Below are positions 1-9,780 of a stretch of 64,000 nt of DNA, one piece after another. The DNA is from Ophioderma brevispina (Eukaryota > Echinodermata > Ophiuroidea > Amphilepidida > Ophiodermatidae): the NCBI GenBank assembly GCA_023653785.1, contig JAMKCH010088190.1:1-64000 (forward strand), given 5' to 3'. The translations under genes and the position numbers were made by a program. A model generated the notes under the pieces. That model had not been told where the DNA came from. It searched no databases and saw nothing but the letters and a program-made list of their open reading frames with translations. Numbering within the stretch: position 1 is the first letter of the stretch; each line of letters begins with the position of its first letter.

Positions 1-368
1 GTGCAATGTCCACCTAAACGAAGCCGACGTTACCTGATGTTGATGTTATAGGTGGCATGTCGCCATATGCGAAGGTGTTGGGATTGTGATCTTGTCAGCT
101 AATGTTAGAACTCAACGTGGTAGTTGAGTGTAGTATATCCATTTAATTCGGTTTTCCATTTGCCTACTGATGGTCCAGGCTCTAGTGTGCACAAATAGGC
201 TTTGAACACCAGGCTTTGAAGTTTATTTTTAAATGCAATATACTGCTGCAGAAATTGACTTCTAAAAATATTAGATTTCAAGTGGTATGTTTTTGATACG
301 CACTAATAAGATAAAAAGTTTTAAATCATGTTATATTAATCAACAAAAAAAAAATTTATTTGTACCTA

Positions 369-948
369 CACTGCAAAAACTCCGGTGTGGAATATGCAAC
401 ACCGTCGGTGTTAAGCTTGTCAGTGTTAATTCTGGTGTTAAAGTTAGGATTTAACACTCTTTGTGTTGCTGCAAAAATTGTGGTTATGCATTTTGGTGGT
501 CGGCTTATGTAATGCTCGAAGTAAGCAGCTAATTTAGAAACAAACAATAAAAACAGCAAAACATTTTTAAAACATGTTAGATGTTACCCGCGCTACAGTT
601 AACACCAACATGCGGGTTAATTAACACCACAAAGAGTGTGGTCGCCTGGGACAAGGAGGGTGTTAAATTAAAAATTAACACCAGTGTGTGCAACCTAACA
701 CCAGAGGGTGTCTATACCAGTTGTGTATTTGACACCAGGAGGTGTTTAAAACATAATTAACACCGACATGTGGTTGTACGATTAACACAAGAAGTGTTAT
801 GTTATATATTGTATACCAAAATTAGTGTCAATAAAACACCAATTTGGTGTAAGTTGAACACAATAGGTGCTGGTCTCTCACACACAAGCTGGTCTGTTAA
901 AATCAAAACACCATCGGTGTTAATTCTAACTTACCGATGTTTTTGCCG
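369..948. mobile_element. CACTGCAAAAAC-terminated element, body of GGTGTTAA/TTAACACC motifs
   Basis: The left end reads CACTGCAAAAACTCCGGTGT, and the right end is its degenerate inverse (ACCGATGTTTTTGCCG). Between them GGTGTTAA and TTAACACC recur many times in both orientations. No coding potential is visible, so it is a non-autonomous element. The flanks are TA on each side (367-368 and 949-950). The sister duplication unit has one TA and no element at the same place (GTACC-TA-TCTTAAC at 1751-1763), which defines the element borders and a TA target duplication. Confidence 0.8.
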
Positions 949-1024
949 TATCTTAACATAAAATCGCGACTTACTCGGCAGTATATACGTTATTGCTCCC
1001 CCAAAGCAGAGTAACTGCGAGTAT

Positions 1025-1253
1025 TACAATCCAAAAAAAATGGTGAGTTAACAAAAACAGGTCACATCTCTTAAGGTGAGTAAAATATCTTAGTCAAAGT
1101 TGCGTAAACCTTACACAAAGCTGAGTCTATTTTACCCAGAAATGACTACGATTTGTCCACAATGGTCAGTTCTCAACTTTGACTAAGCATTTTAATCAAC
1201 ATTAAGAGCTGTGTTCTTTTTACTAACATTGGTAAAATACTTTTGACAGTGTA
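1025..1253. mobile_element. TGAGTAAA-motif inverted-repeat element, copy in unit A
   Basis: This is the counterpart of the element at 1831-2058. It starts TACAATCCAAAAAAAA, ends TTTTGACAGTGTA, and carries degenerate GAGTAAA/TTTACTC motifs with the palindromic arms GTCACATCTCTTAA and TTAAGAGCTGTG. It is more degraded than the copy in unit B. Its presence in both units shows it predates the duplication. Confidence 0.7.
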
Positions 1254-1509
1254 GAAAAATAAGACTCGGGTAAGTTAGTTATTATAGTCTATAAAGGTAC
1301 CCGATACGCAAAATCGCGAAATACCGCTTATCTTACTATACCCCAGGAGCTATATACATTTTCCAATTTTTCCGATTTGGTGCATACGCGTATATTAATC
1401 TTTACAGATTATATGGGTTCCCATGCACTCCCTTTAAAACTAAATTCTAACATGATTTTTGATACAACCATGTCACTACAAAAAAAAAAAAAAAAAAAAA
1501 ATGTTAAAA

Positions 1510-1663
1510 TACACATTTTTCCATAATATGAGACAAATTTCTGTAAAATTACTGTCAAATTTCCGTTAATTGACAGAAATTTCTGTAAATTTACCCTAAA
1601 AATGACTGGAAATACTGCTGCCAGAAATTTCCGTAAATTTACGGAAACTTTTTTAACAGTGTA
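1510..1663. mobile_element. Short element with CCGTAAATTTACGG-type motifs
   Basis: The right end is TTTTTTAACAGTGTA and the left end is TACACATTTTTCC, a degenerate inverse. The body repeats AAATTTCTGTAAATTTAC and CCGTAAATTTACGG, which are self-complementary. It lies between the two duplication units, immediately before the TTAGATTT that starts unit B. TA flanks both ends. A run of about 24 A residues precedes it. Confidence 0.6.
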
Positions 1664-1664
1664 T

Positions 1665-2293
1665 TTAGATTTTACGTGTTATGTTTTGCATGCACTCTAT
1701 AAGAAAAAGTTTTAAATCAATGTCTATTAATCAACAAAAACATTATATTTGTACCTATCTTAACATAAAAATCGCGACTTACTCGGCAGTATATACGTTA
1801 TTGCTCCAAAGCCAGAGTAACTGCCGAGTATACACTCCAAAAAATGTTGAGTAAAAAAGGTCACAGCTCTTAATGTTGAGTAAAATATCTTAGTCAAAGT
1901 TGAGTAAACCTTACACAAAGCTGAGTGTATTTTACCCAACAATGACTAAGATTTTAGTCAACAATGAGTAAGGTTTACTCAACTTTGACTAAGATTTTAC
2001 TCAACATTAAGAGCTGTGTCCTTTTACTCAACATGAGTAAAATAATTTTGACAGTGTAGAAACAATAAGACTTCGGGTAAGTTATTACTATAGTCTAGTA
2101 AAGTTACCCCGATACGTAAAATCGCGAAATACCGCTTATCTTACTATACCCCAGGAGCTATACTATACATTTTTCAATTTTTCCGATTTGGTGCATACGC
2201 GTATATTAATCGTTACAGATTATATGGGTTCCCATGCACTCCCTTTAAAACTAAATTCTAACATGATTTTTAACACAACCATGTCACTACAAA
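1665..2293. repeat. Tandem segmental duplication, unit B
   Basis: This is the second copy of the 271-1480 unit, with the same landmark order. It lacks the 580-bp GGTGTTAA element, so it preserves the ancestral empty site GTACC-TA-TCTTAAC at 1751-1763. It contains the better preserved copy of the TGAGTAAA element. It ends where the long foldback element at 2299 begins. Confidence 0.85.
1831..2058. mobile_element. TGAGTAAA-motif inverted-repeat element, copy in unit B
   Basis: The left end is TACACTCCAAAAAATGTTGAG and the right end is ATTTTGACAGTGTA. Most of the element is a long imperfect palindrome: the left arm runs TGTTGAGTAAA, GGTCACAGCTCTTAA, TGTTGAGTAAAATATC, and the right arm returns GATTTTACTCAACATTAAG, AGCTGTGTCC, TTTACTCAACATGAG. 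It has no coding capacity. The CACT terminus and TA flanks match the other short elements of this window. Confidence 0.8.
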
Positions 2294-2298
2294 AATCC

Positions 2299-3049
2299 TG
2301 ATGTTACCAAAATTAAATCTTGTCCCATGGGTCCGTTTGGCGGCCATCTCGGATTAAGGTAGATTAACTAAAGTGGTTCAATGTAGTTGAAAAAGTATTT
2401 AAAATGATTCCTCTAATCATAAGGAATCAGAAAGTATATAGTTTGGCATATCTGTGATGTCCAGTTACAGAGATATGGGTGAAAATGTGATATAGGTCAG
2501 TGAACTTTTGATTGGTCATATATTGTACAGGGGGCCAGATTTACACATTTTGTCAATATTGAATTATTTTGTATCAAATTGTTGATATGAGCATGAGCAA
2601 TCTTGAAATGTACATTTTCCACGATTTATGATCTTCCGTTTTGATTTATTATAGTCCCTAATTCCCATTAAAAATGCAAATTTGACAAGAGGGTAACTTT
2701 ACACCGAATTTTACCACCTAACTATAAACATCCTTGATATTGCAAGCTATACTTTTCTGGATTGGTCATGCTCAAAGCAACAACACCAATTTGTCAAGAT
2801 CAGTACATTTCGAAAGTTTGGCCCTATACAATGACCATGCAATGAAAAGTTCAATGACCTTTATCACATTTTCACCCATATCTCTGTAACTGAACATCAC
2901 AAATATGCCGAAGTATATATTTTATTGATTCCTTATGATGAGACGAGATACTTTTCAACTAAATCGAACCACTATATGGCCGATCTGTTTAGATCCAAGA
3001 TGACAACCAAAAGGTTCCCGTGAGGCAATATTTGATTTTGGTAACATCA
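2299..3049. mobile_element. Long-arm foldback element (MITE-like, about 750 bp)
   Basis: The left end TGATGTTACCAAAATTAAAT is matched in inverse by ATTTGATTTTGGTAACATCA at the right end. The complementarity continues inward for roughly 200 bp per arm. The left arm includes GTGATGTCCAGTTACAGAGA and ATATGGGTGAAAATGTGATA, and the right arm returns TATCACATTTTCACCCATAT and CTCTGTAACTGAACATCAC. The spacer at about 2550-2820 carries no recognisable coding sequence. Confidence 0.8.
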
Positions 3050-3059
3050 AAATTATTTA

Positions 3060-3348
3060 TTCTATTACCTCTGCTGCCCATTATTGAAAATGCTGCATTC
3101 TAATTGGTCAGTTTACGGCCCATTATTCTGCAATAATGGGTCGCGAATGCATTTTCCCATTATATCACACTGTTTTCGGTAATAGAATAGAAATAAAGGG
3201 TTTGCAGTATTATTTATGGGCTCATAATGTATCCTCGGTCGGAAAAAAATAAAATAATGGACTCGGCTGCGCCTCGTCCATTATTTATTTTTTCCCGACC
3301 TCGGACACATTATTCGCCCATAAAGGATACTGCACCACCCTTTATTTC
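3060..3348. repeat. Two adjacent foldback palindromes
   Basis: The first (about 3060-3190) opens TTCTATTACC and closes GGTAATAGAA, with CCCATTATT/AATAATGGG pairing inside. The second (3191-3348) opens AAATAAAGGGTTTGCAGTAT and closes ATACTGCACCACCCTTTATTT. Its core, at about 3239-3299, pairs GTCGGAAAAAAATAAAATAA with an inverse across GGACTCGGCTGCGCCTCGTCC. They are probably remnants of MITE-like elements, with no coding potential. Confidence 0.7.
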
Positions 3349-3499
3349 TTAAATGAGATGTTGTAAAGATTCAAAAAATCATGTTAAAATATATTTTAAG
3401 GGGGTGCAACCGGTGCATGCATGGGAACCCATGTAATCTGCTAGACTATTATGTTATAAGCACGTTTTTTCTGTCAAAATACTGTGAAAGTTAAATGTA

Positions 3500-3567
3500 A
3501 TGGATGAGAAAATTCCTCATGGATGGGCCGAAACAACCCATACCATGAGAAATTTTCTCACCCGTTA
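3500..3567. repeat. Short hairpin repeat
   Basis: The arms ATGGATGAGAAAATTCCTCA and TGAGAAATTTTCTCACCC are inverse complements, and CCATGAG and CTCATGG also pair across a short loop. It resembles the other foldback remnants nearby. No function is assigned. Confidence 0.55.
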
Positions 3568-3631
3568 TAGCACATTTTTAGAGTATGTTGGAAGAAAAAA
3601 AATCACTCATGTAGAATTAACCCTGGTTTAA

Positions 3632-3808
3632 ACCCGGTGTGGCAGGAGATATAGTCCTCCGGGCTCACAGTCCGGGAACAATGGTGAACAATAGGGCAAT
3701 CGATTCAGTTGACTCTTCACACAACATTAGTTTCACGCTTTATTCCGTTGTTGTCTATGGAGCCCGGACTATGATACCTGCCGGACTATGATTACTTTCA
3801 CACCGGGT
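3632..3808 (+). mobile_element. ACCCGGTGTG MITE, copy 1
   Basis: This 177-bp element has termini ACCCGGTGTGGCAGGAGATA and, inverted at the other end, ACCCGGTGTGAAAGTAATCA. The interior carries CTCCGGGCTC and its inverse GAGCCCGGAC. A second copy lies in inverted orientation at 33293-33464, where it interrupts another repeat. No coding sequence is present. Confidence 0.85.
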
Positions 3809-3959
3809 ATAAAGTTGGGCTCCTTTCAGAATATACCAGCCTTTAGATTTTCAAATGCGTGGTTCTTATACTGTCCGGATTGTCCCCTATACAGAACTTT
3901 CGTTAGAATTAGAAAAAGGTTCATTCTTTAGAATGTTCGTGAGCTGTTAATCGGACCTT

Positions 3960-4524
3960 CACTGAGAATATTAATTAGTCAAAAAAAATGTCTTATTTGA
4001 CTAATTAAAAATTAGTCATGCAAATCAGTTGTTTTATCATCCATAATAATGTACTTCAATGCTGGAAACATGTTTGCTATGCTGGAAGATAACCTTCCCA
4101 TATTTTAAACTAGTTTTCATGATTACAAAATATTTTCATTACCTCTAAATTTACACTTTAAAATGACAAATTAATGACTGACGAATTTTAATTTGTCAAA
4201 TGACAAATTAATTGACTAATTAAAGACGACTTTGGACTCACCAAATGACTAGAATTAGTTAGTCAAGCACAAAAATGACGAGTTTAAGTATACATTGGTC
4301 ATTTGCTAATTATAGTCTTTTGACGAATTTTGTAATTAAAAAGTCCTAATTTCTAGTTGTAGAAATACTTGCAATTATTAAATTTAATCCGAAAATCTTT
4401 AAAAAACATTCTTTTAAATCAAACCACTTTTTTGCACTATTTTATGGTTTACAAAAAAATAATGTGCATGACTAATATTTAATTAGTCAAATAAGACACT
4501 TTTGACTAATTAATATTCTCAGTG
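3960..4524. mobile_element. CACTGAGAATATTAATTAGT element with ACTAATTAGT motif body
   Basis: The left end CACTGAGAATATTAATTAGT is matched in inverse at the right end (ACTAATTAATATTCTCAGTG). The outer arms also share AATGTCTTATTTGACTAATT and its complement. The 565-bp body repeats TGACTAATTA and TAATTAGTCA at varying spacing, together with TTTGACAAATTA variants. The flanks are TT on both sides rather than TA. It is non-autonomous, with no open frame. Confidence 0.8.
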
Positions 4525-5249
4525 TTTAGTTCTAAAATCCCTCTCGAGACCCTTTTACTTTGTTTTTTTAAACAGGAAATAGAAAATAATTATAACACGC
4601 AATGCAACGATTTTCATTAATCTTCCATAGCGTAAATGGTAAGCAACAAAGATGTTGTTTTTGCATTGAACTATAGAAAACAAAGACGAATTATATTTTT
4701 CTTATAACAATTAGACAATTAGTAGCTACTCTTACGTCAACGATCTCATTTCTTCGCAAATATTTACCATAATTATAACACCGTTTCTGCAATTATATAG
4801 CTTTACGCTATCTTAACGTGTTACCCCCTCGTTAAATTATAATTTAATCAGGATATCATTGTTTGACGACTTTGGCAGCAGCTCTAAATTGGTATTCAAA
4901 AATGATGAATTTGTTTGTTTTAGTATATACGTAAAGAGTGTCATATGACCTTAGTGTAAACTTATAGCTTTCTGGAAAGGGCGATAGGCTCTATAATCAA
5001 ATTTAATTGAGTAAAATTCCTTAATCAACCAACGTATGCAATAGGCGAAAAACGGTATAAAAGACGTGAAAATTGACAGGTTTCCACGGCCAAATTCGAG
5101 ACACAACTGATCAAAAACAAAAAAACATGAATATTAAAGCAAAAAAACAAGACGTAGAAGCCCTATCTTTGACTCAATATAACCCATGTAAAACATGCAT
5201 GGCTTAGAAATTAAATATCTTTCCAAAGACGTTTTGTATCATATTTTTA
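4525..5249. other. Unannotated AT-rich stretch
   Basis: I see no convincing gene, RNA or ordered repeat here. The sequence is AT-rich with scattered short homopolymers. Confidence 0.4.
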
Positions 5250-5454
5250 AACACTTTGAAAAATCTTACCACCTTATGTCTAAACATGTAAAAACATAAA
5301 GGTGCCAACACCTTATCCACACGTATTTTGAATCTAAACGTGTTTAGGCACTTGACGGTAGGCGTTTAGACATTTGACACTAAGTGTTTAGACATTCGAC
5401 CTGTTTAAAACCTAAACATCACTAATTTGAACCACGTTTCTGTTTTGCAGTGTA
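5250..5454. mobile_element. GTGTTTAGA-motif element, partial
   Basis: GTGTTTAGACATT, TCTAAACATG and related motifs recur in both orientations. The right end is a clear terminus (CCACGTTTCTGTTTTGCAGTG followed by TA), nearly the same as the right end of the complete element at 44825-45069. The left terminus is not recognisable, so the left border is approximate. Confidence 0.65.
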
Positions 5455-5927
5455 CCAATTTATATGGTTATTCATGGTTACGGTATCTATATTATAATAG
5501 ACCACGTGTATCTGTCTGTCTGTCTTTGTGTCTGTCCGCCCTTTTTCTCGGAGGCCGGGGGTCGTACGGTCGCGAAACATGGTGGGTGCATGGATGTAGC
5601 TTGGGGCCGGGCCAGATCAAGTTCGATTGGTTAGCGGATACGTGCCCCACAAGCCGGGTATCACGAAAAACGGTTTTCAAACAAGTAGTGTTTTTTTGTC
5701 CCCCATGGTCAAATTTTCTCAGGTTATAAAATTAAAAAAAAAAACCGAAATGCGTTTAAAATAACTCCAAAATTAAAATGCGCGCGACCTATGGAATCAA
5801 ACCTTTTTTTGGTTTGTTTCTTGTTTAATTTGTTGTTTGTAAGTTTGTTTGTTTGCTTTTTATCTATCGCATCAATTCTATATGAAACCGTATAGTTGTA
5901 TTAATAGAACTGGTTTTATGTGGTCGT
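5455..5927. other. Stretch with a GC-rich patch, no gene recognised
   Basis: A (CTGT)n run near 5511-5540 is followed by a GC-richer patch to about 5720 that is open in both directions for 60-100 codons. Neither translation resembles a known family or has a typical start context. The remainder is AT-rich. Confidence 0.4.
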
Positions 5928-6768
5928 TATGGCACGCTCCACGTATCAAATCATGTCGAGTTTCACGCGCTGTGTATCGAGTTTTCCTCGCCATATGTCG
6001 AGTGTGCAGCGTTATATGTCGAGTTTACAGCGCTATCTGTCCAGTTTGCCCTCTATACATTGAGTTTTGCTCTCTATATGGTGAGTTTGACATAAATCAT
6101 GTCCAGTTTTCCTCATGTTGAGAAAAAAATCATGCCGAGTTTCAAAATCTCGACGATTTTTTCTCAACATGAGCAAACTCGACATGATTTTTTTCTCAAC
6201 ATGAGCAAACTCGACATGATTTTTTTCTTATGGCACGCTCCACGTATCAAATCATGTCGAGTTTCACGCGCTGTGTATCGAGTTTTCCTCGCCATATGTC
6301 GAGTGTGCAGCGTTATATGTCGAGTTTACAGCGCTATCTGTCCAGTTTGCCCTCTATACATCGAGTTTTGCTCTCTATATGGTGAGTTTGACATAAATCA
6401 TGTCCAGTTTTCCTCATGTTGAGAAAAAAATCATGTCGAGTTTGATCATGTTGAGAAAAAAATCATGTCCAGTTTTCCTCATGTTGAGAAAAAAATCATG
6501 TCCAGTTTTCCTCATGTTGAGAAAAAAATCATGCCGAGTTTCAAAATCTCGACGATTTTTTCTCAACATGAGCAAACTCGACATGATTTTTTTCTCAACA
6601 TGAGCAAACTCGACATGATTTTTTTCTCAACATGAGCAAACTCGACATGATTTTTTTCTCAACATGAGCAAACTCGACATGATTTTTTTCTCAACATGAG
6701 CAAACTCGACATGATTTTTTTCTCAACATGAGCAAACTCGCCATGATTTGTACGTGGAGCGTGCCATA
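5928..6768. mobile_element. Element with perfect 18-bp TIRs and CATGTCGAGTTT motif body
   Basis: The termini TATGGCACGCTCCACGTA at 5928-5945 and 6751-6768 are perfect inverse complements. The body is made of CATGTCGAGTTT, CTCATGTTGAGAAAAAAATC and their complements. The first 300 bp, including the left terminus, are repeated directly from 6229. From about 6550 to 6745 a unit of about 33 bp (TCTCAACATGAGCAAACTCG plus ACATGATTTTTTT) is tandemly repeated about six times. Open frames of 67-107 codons here are translations of the repeat. Confidence 0.85.
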
Positions 6769-7188
6769 GGTCCTTGGCTGCATGAGATCCACCTTTAAGT
6801 CAACATGTTTTACCTTATAATGTAGACTTTCAAGATGTATAATTTATTTTTAGGTTTATGGTATAAGTATGTGAGGTGTTGGGCGCCAGGGGAGTTTCCC
6901 CACGGTCTCAACCTTGCCCGTGGGTTATACATGCAACCCGCAATTTTTGTGTCAATATTACGAGAAAAGACAGAGAGCCCGCTACCGATCTGGGACAGTG
7001 CTCTGATTAGAATTAAACACGACAGGAGACAGGTGATACACGTGTTTGCTTAATACATGATATGATAGCGTTGCACTAATTATATGCATGATGACCAGTT
7101 GACCACTTGACAACCATAAACTCAGACAAGAGGTTTTGCTCATTTCCTTTTCATCACAGGGTGTATAATTTATCAATTAATATACGTC
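6769..7188. other. Unannotated stretch
   Basis: No supported gene or RNA. A locally GC-richer segment (about 6870-7010) shows no recognisable coding homology. Confidence 0.4.
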
Positions 7189-7343
7189 TATAGAGGACCA
7201 GTGTGTGCACTTTTATAGCCATAAGTTCACAGCAAAATTTTCATTATCAGATCAGACGCGTGTCTCAGAACACATGCACAGCATATTTTAGGTGTTCAAG
7301 TGCAACAGATTTTAAACACATTTTGGACATGATCTAAACCCGC
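7189..7343 (+). repeat. Direct repeat, copy 1 (GGACCAGTGTGTGCAC)
   Basis: This roughly 155-bp segment contains GGACCAGTGTGTGCAC, CAGACGCGTGTCT and GATTTTAAACACATTTTGGA. It recurs in direct orientation at 7599-7763, about 410 bp downstream, with moderate divergence. The interval between the copies is a GTGTTTAGA-motif element. Confidence 0.8.
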
Positions 7344-7598
7344 GTTTTAAACACTGTTATAAATGTACCATAAAGGCATTTAGAAGCTTAATACTCTAGT
7401 GTTTATTGTGTCTAACGGCACATGAACGTCATGCGATGGCGACGTGTGTAGAATCTAAACACGTAAACGTCATGATATGGAGATGTGTTTAGAATCTAAA
7501 CATCTGAATACCTAAATGTTCAGAAATTAAATGCTTTGACATGTCTCAAAAGTGAAACAAAATAGAGTTTAGATCCAGAACACATGGATTTACAGTGT
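7344..7598. mobile_element. GTGTTTAGA-motif element between direct repeats
   Basis: GTGTTTAGAATCTAAACA-type motifs and CATGTGTTTAG variants recur. The right end GGATTTACAGTG followed by TA is a terminus of the CACTGTAAA type. The left end is not sharp. The element may have been duplicated together with the flanking 155-bp repeat. Confidence 0.6.
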
Positions 7599-7763
7599 AT
7601 CTAGAGGACCAGTGTGTGCACCTCCATAGTCATAAGATCGCTGCAAAATTTGAAGATCACATCAAATCAGACGCGTGTCTAAGAACACATGCATGCGCAA
7701 CACATTTCAGGTGTTTAAATATAACAGATTTTAAACACATTTTGGACATGATCTAAACACGAC
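7599..7763 (+). repeat. Direct repeat, copy 2
   Basis: This is the second copy of the 7189-7343 segment, with the same ordered landmarks (GGACCAGTGTGTGCAC, CAGACGCGTGTCT, GATTTTAAACACATTTTGGA). It runs directly into the 11-bp tandem array. Confidence 0.8.
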
Positions 7764-8092
7764 CAGAACACATCCAGAACACGTCCAAAACACCTCCAGA
7801 ACACGTTCAGAACTCATCCAGAACACGTTCAGAACACATCAAGAACACGTTCAGAACACATCCAGAACACGTTCAGAACACATCAACAACACGTTCAGAA
7901 CTCATCCAGAACACGTTCAGAACACATCCATTCAGAACACGTTTAGAACACATCCAGAACACGTTCAGAACGCATCAAGAACACGTTCAGAACACATCCA
8001 GAACACGTTCAGAACACATCCAGAACACGTTCAGAACACGTTCAGAACAGAATAAGTCCAGAACATATCCAGAACACGTCCAGAACATATCC
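7762..8092 (+). repeat. 11-bp tandem array (CAGAACACGTT / CAGAACACATC)
   Basis: About 30 units of an 11-bp repeat. For much of the array two variants, CAGAACACGTT and CAGAACACATC, alternate, giving a 22-bp higher-order period. Edge units are more degenerate (CCAAAACACCT, CAGAACATATC). There are no unique spacers, so this is a minisatellite. It may have grown from the AACACRT motif of the preceding repeat. Confidence 0.85.
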
Positions 8093-8480
8093 AAAAAAAT
8101 CTCAAAACAGTGTCTTGGTTCCATATTTAAAACATGTCTTTGCAATAGACATGTCTTCAAGCTTCATTAACAATAGAAATCAAAGAAAACGGAAACAAAA
8201 GCTCAATTTAAGACGCAAGTATGTCACAAAAACTGACTTCAAAGACACGTCTTACGAACTAAAGTGTCTTGCATGAACACATGTCTTGTGTTTGAGTGTC
8301 TTGCATAACGACGTGACATTTGGACATGTCTTGCACAGAGACGTGACTTTGTGTCTCACTAGAAACCAAGACAATGCCTGAAGACAATGATAATTTGAAG
8401 ACCACAATTGTCCACTTTTGTCCACCAGCAGTACACGTGGACAAATGTCTACCTTCACTTGTCAAACCTGATTTTTACTA
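8090..8480. mobile_element. GACATGTC-family element, copy 1
   Basis: It carries the family signatures: AACAGTGTCTTGG near the left end, AAACATGTCTTTGCAATAGA, ACATGTCTTCAAGC, an internal CAATAGAAATCAAAGAAAA tract, AAGTGTCTTGCATGA and AACATGTCTTGTGTTTGAG. It closes with a degenerate TTTTTAC at the right. The 68-codon frames on the minus strand are translations of this repeat. Confidence 0.75.
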
Positions 8481-8532
8481 GAAAAAGTAATTTCCTAAGA
8501 TTTCAAAATAGGAAATAGATTTTAACATGTTC

Positions 8533-8887
8533 TTTAAGGGGGATGACCCGATTTAAGTCTATACATTTTTCATCTTGATAGAATGGCCTTCAATCCAAAA
8601 CCCCATCTGTAAAGTTTCGCGCCGATAATTCAACCCGTTTTGAAGTGAGAGCTAAAAATGTGATTTTGTAATCCCCATAGAGTACTGTGTAAAATTAATA
8701 TTGGTCGACCAAAATGAGGCATATTTTGGCTCAAAACTTCCAAACCAAACGGCCTTTTGCCCTAATATTTCACAGGGTAAATGAGAAAAATAGTAGCTTT
8801 CTTCCGATACCAAATTTTTGACCACTTCCGGTAAAATATGGGGTCTCTGGGGACAAGGCTATTAGCGATCGGACCATGGACATTTAA
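8533..8887 (+). mobile_element. TTAA-type MITE family 1, copy 1
   Basis: The left end is TTTAAGGGGGATGACCCGAT, and the right end, ATCGGACCATGGACATTTAA, is its degenerate inverse. Three further copies lie at 25767-26112, 39271-39627 and 63433-63787. All share CATCTTGATAGA, GTAAAATTAAT, GGTCGACCAA and GAGAAAAATAGTAGCTTTCT or the complements. The ends fit insertion at TTAA. No coding sequence is present. Confidence 0.85.
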
Positions 8888-9225
8888 CTTCATAATTGAA
8901 TCATTATTAAAGTGAAAGATACGTATATTTTAAGCGTATACTATAGTGCACCAACCCTAAAACCCGCCCATGCATGCAATGACTCCTTTCCCATTATTTT
9001 GTATTTTCACATGCGTCATAAATCATTTTATTAGAGTATACCTTTTTAATATTCTCATTTTTTTAGCATCTGTAGTATTAACGCTACTGGATGCGGAAAT
9101 ACTTAAGAGTATGCATCAACTATTCTACAGGCTAATACATGATGTTCAGTGGATTTTGAGATGATTTGGGAAAAGTATCTTGTTAAAATTTTGAGTGGTA
9201 TTTTTAACACCTATACATATCGTTC
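8888..9225. other. Unannotated stretch
   Basis: AT-rich. A 64-codon open frame at 8970-9164 has no recognisable features and no start support. I see nothing else here. Confidence 0.4.
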
Positions 9226-9780
9226 AAAATGTTAACATTTGGCCTGTTGTACAGCGTCCCCTCCACAAGTACCTTAAATTAATATAGTGCACATTACTAG
9301 CAACCTTAAAGGTGTCCCTCGGGAATCGAGACTATTCTTAACGCAAGCTATTTATAGTAGTGGATAGTAGTGACCAGAAAAGCTCAGGAAATCTATGAAA
9401 ATTGAATTAGTTGATGATACAGAAAATTATTCTAATAATTAACGCTTAATTAAGTATCTGTCTGACTCTATTGTTTACAAATGCTAATGTCTGCTCTCGT
9501 TTGGCCCCCTTTTTGTACACACGTTATAGTGCATGTAGTACAGTTCCACTCAATTGGTCAAGCGACGTTATTAAACTCCTTTTAGTACAGATATGCCCTC
9601 GCCCTTATAGACCTCCTTTTTTCGCCTCGACAGCATGTCCGAGAATGACTGTCAAATACAAAAATGGGGTGTCACCATAACATACTTCGATATCAAAGCA
9701 GGTGGCGGGTCCAATAGCAAGGTTGAACAGCATTTTTGCCACCTGTATGCCGTTCTAAATGTTAACACTTGGCCTTTTCA
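9226..9780 (+). repeat. Dispersed 0.46-kb repeat, copy 1
   Basis: The core at about 9250-9710 (AATATAGTGCACATTA, CCCTCGGGAATCGAGACTAT, CGCAAGCTATTTATAGTAG, AATTAACGCTTAATTAAGTA, TGCTAATGTCTGCTCTCGTT, TGTCCGAG, TTCGATATCAAAGCAGGTG) recurs in direct orientation at 15550-16013. Here the core is flanked by a short direct repeat (AAATGTTAACACTTGGCC at the right, AAATGTTAACATTTGGCC at the left). That suggests insertion or local duplication. No protein family is recognisable. Confidence 0.75.

Larger units (their letters stand above)
271..1480. repeat. Tandem segmental duplication, unit A
   Basis: The unit begins at the TTAGATTT stretch near 271 and ends at the CATGTCACTACAAAA stretch. Its order of landmarks (AAAAAGTTTTAAATCA, TTAATCAACAAAAA, TTTGTACC, TCTTAACATAAAA, ACTCGGCAGTATATACG, the TGAGTAAA element, CCCCAGGAGCTAT, GGGTTCCCATGCACTCCC) recurs in the same order at 1665-2293. 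Unit A is longer because it holds an extra 580-bp element at 369-948. Divergence between units is modest, so the duplication is fairly old but readable. Confidence 0.85.

Noticed and set aside
5849..6603. Three overlapping plus-strand open frames (67-107 codons) with repeated sequence
   Set aside because: They are translations of the 18-bp-TIR element and its internal duplication; identical segments simply recur.
7762..8092. CRISPR array
   Set aside because: Units are 11 bp with no unique spacers and the DNA is eukaryotic; it is a minisatellite.
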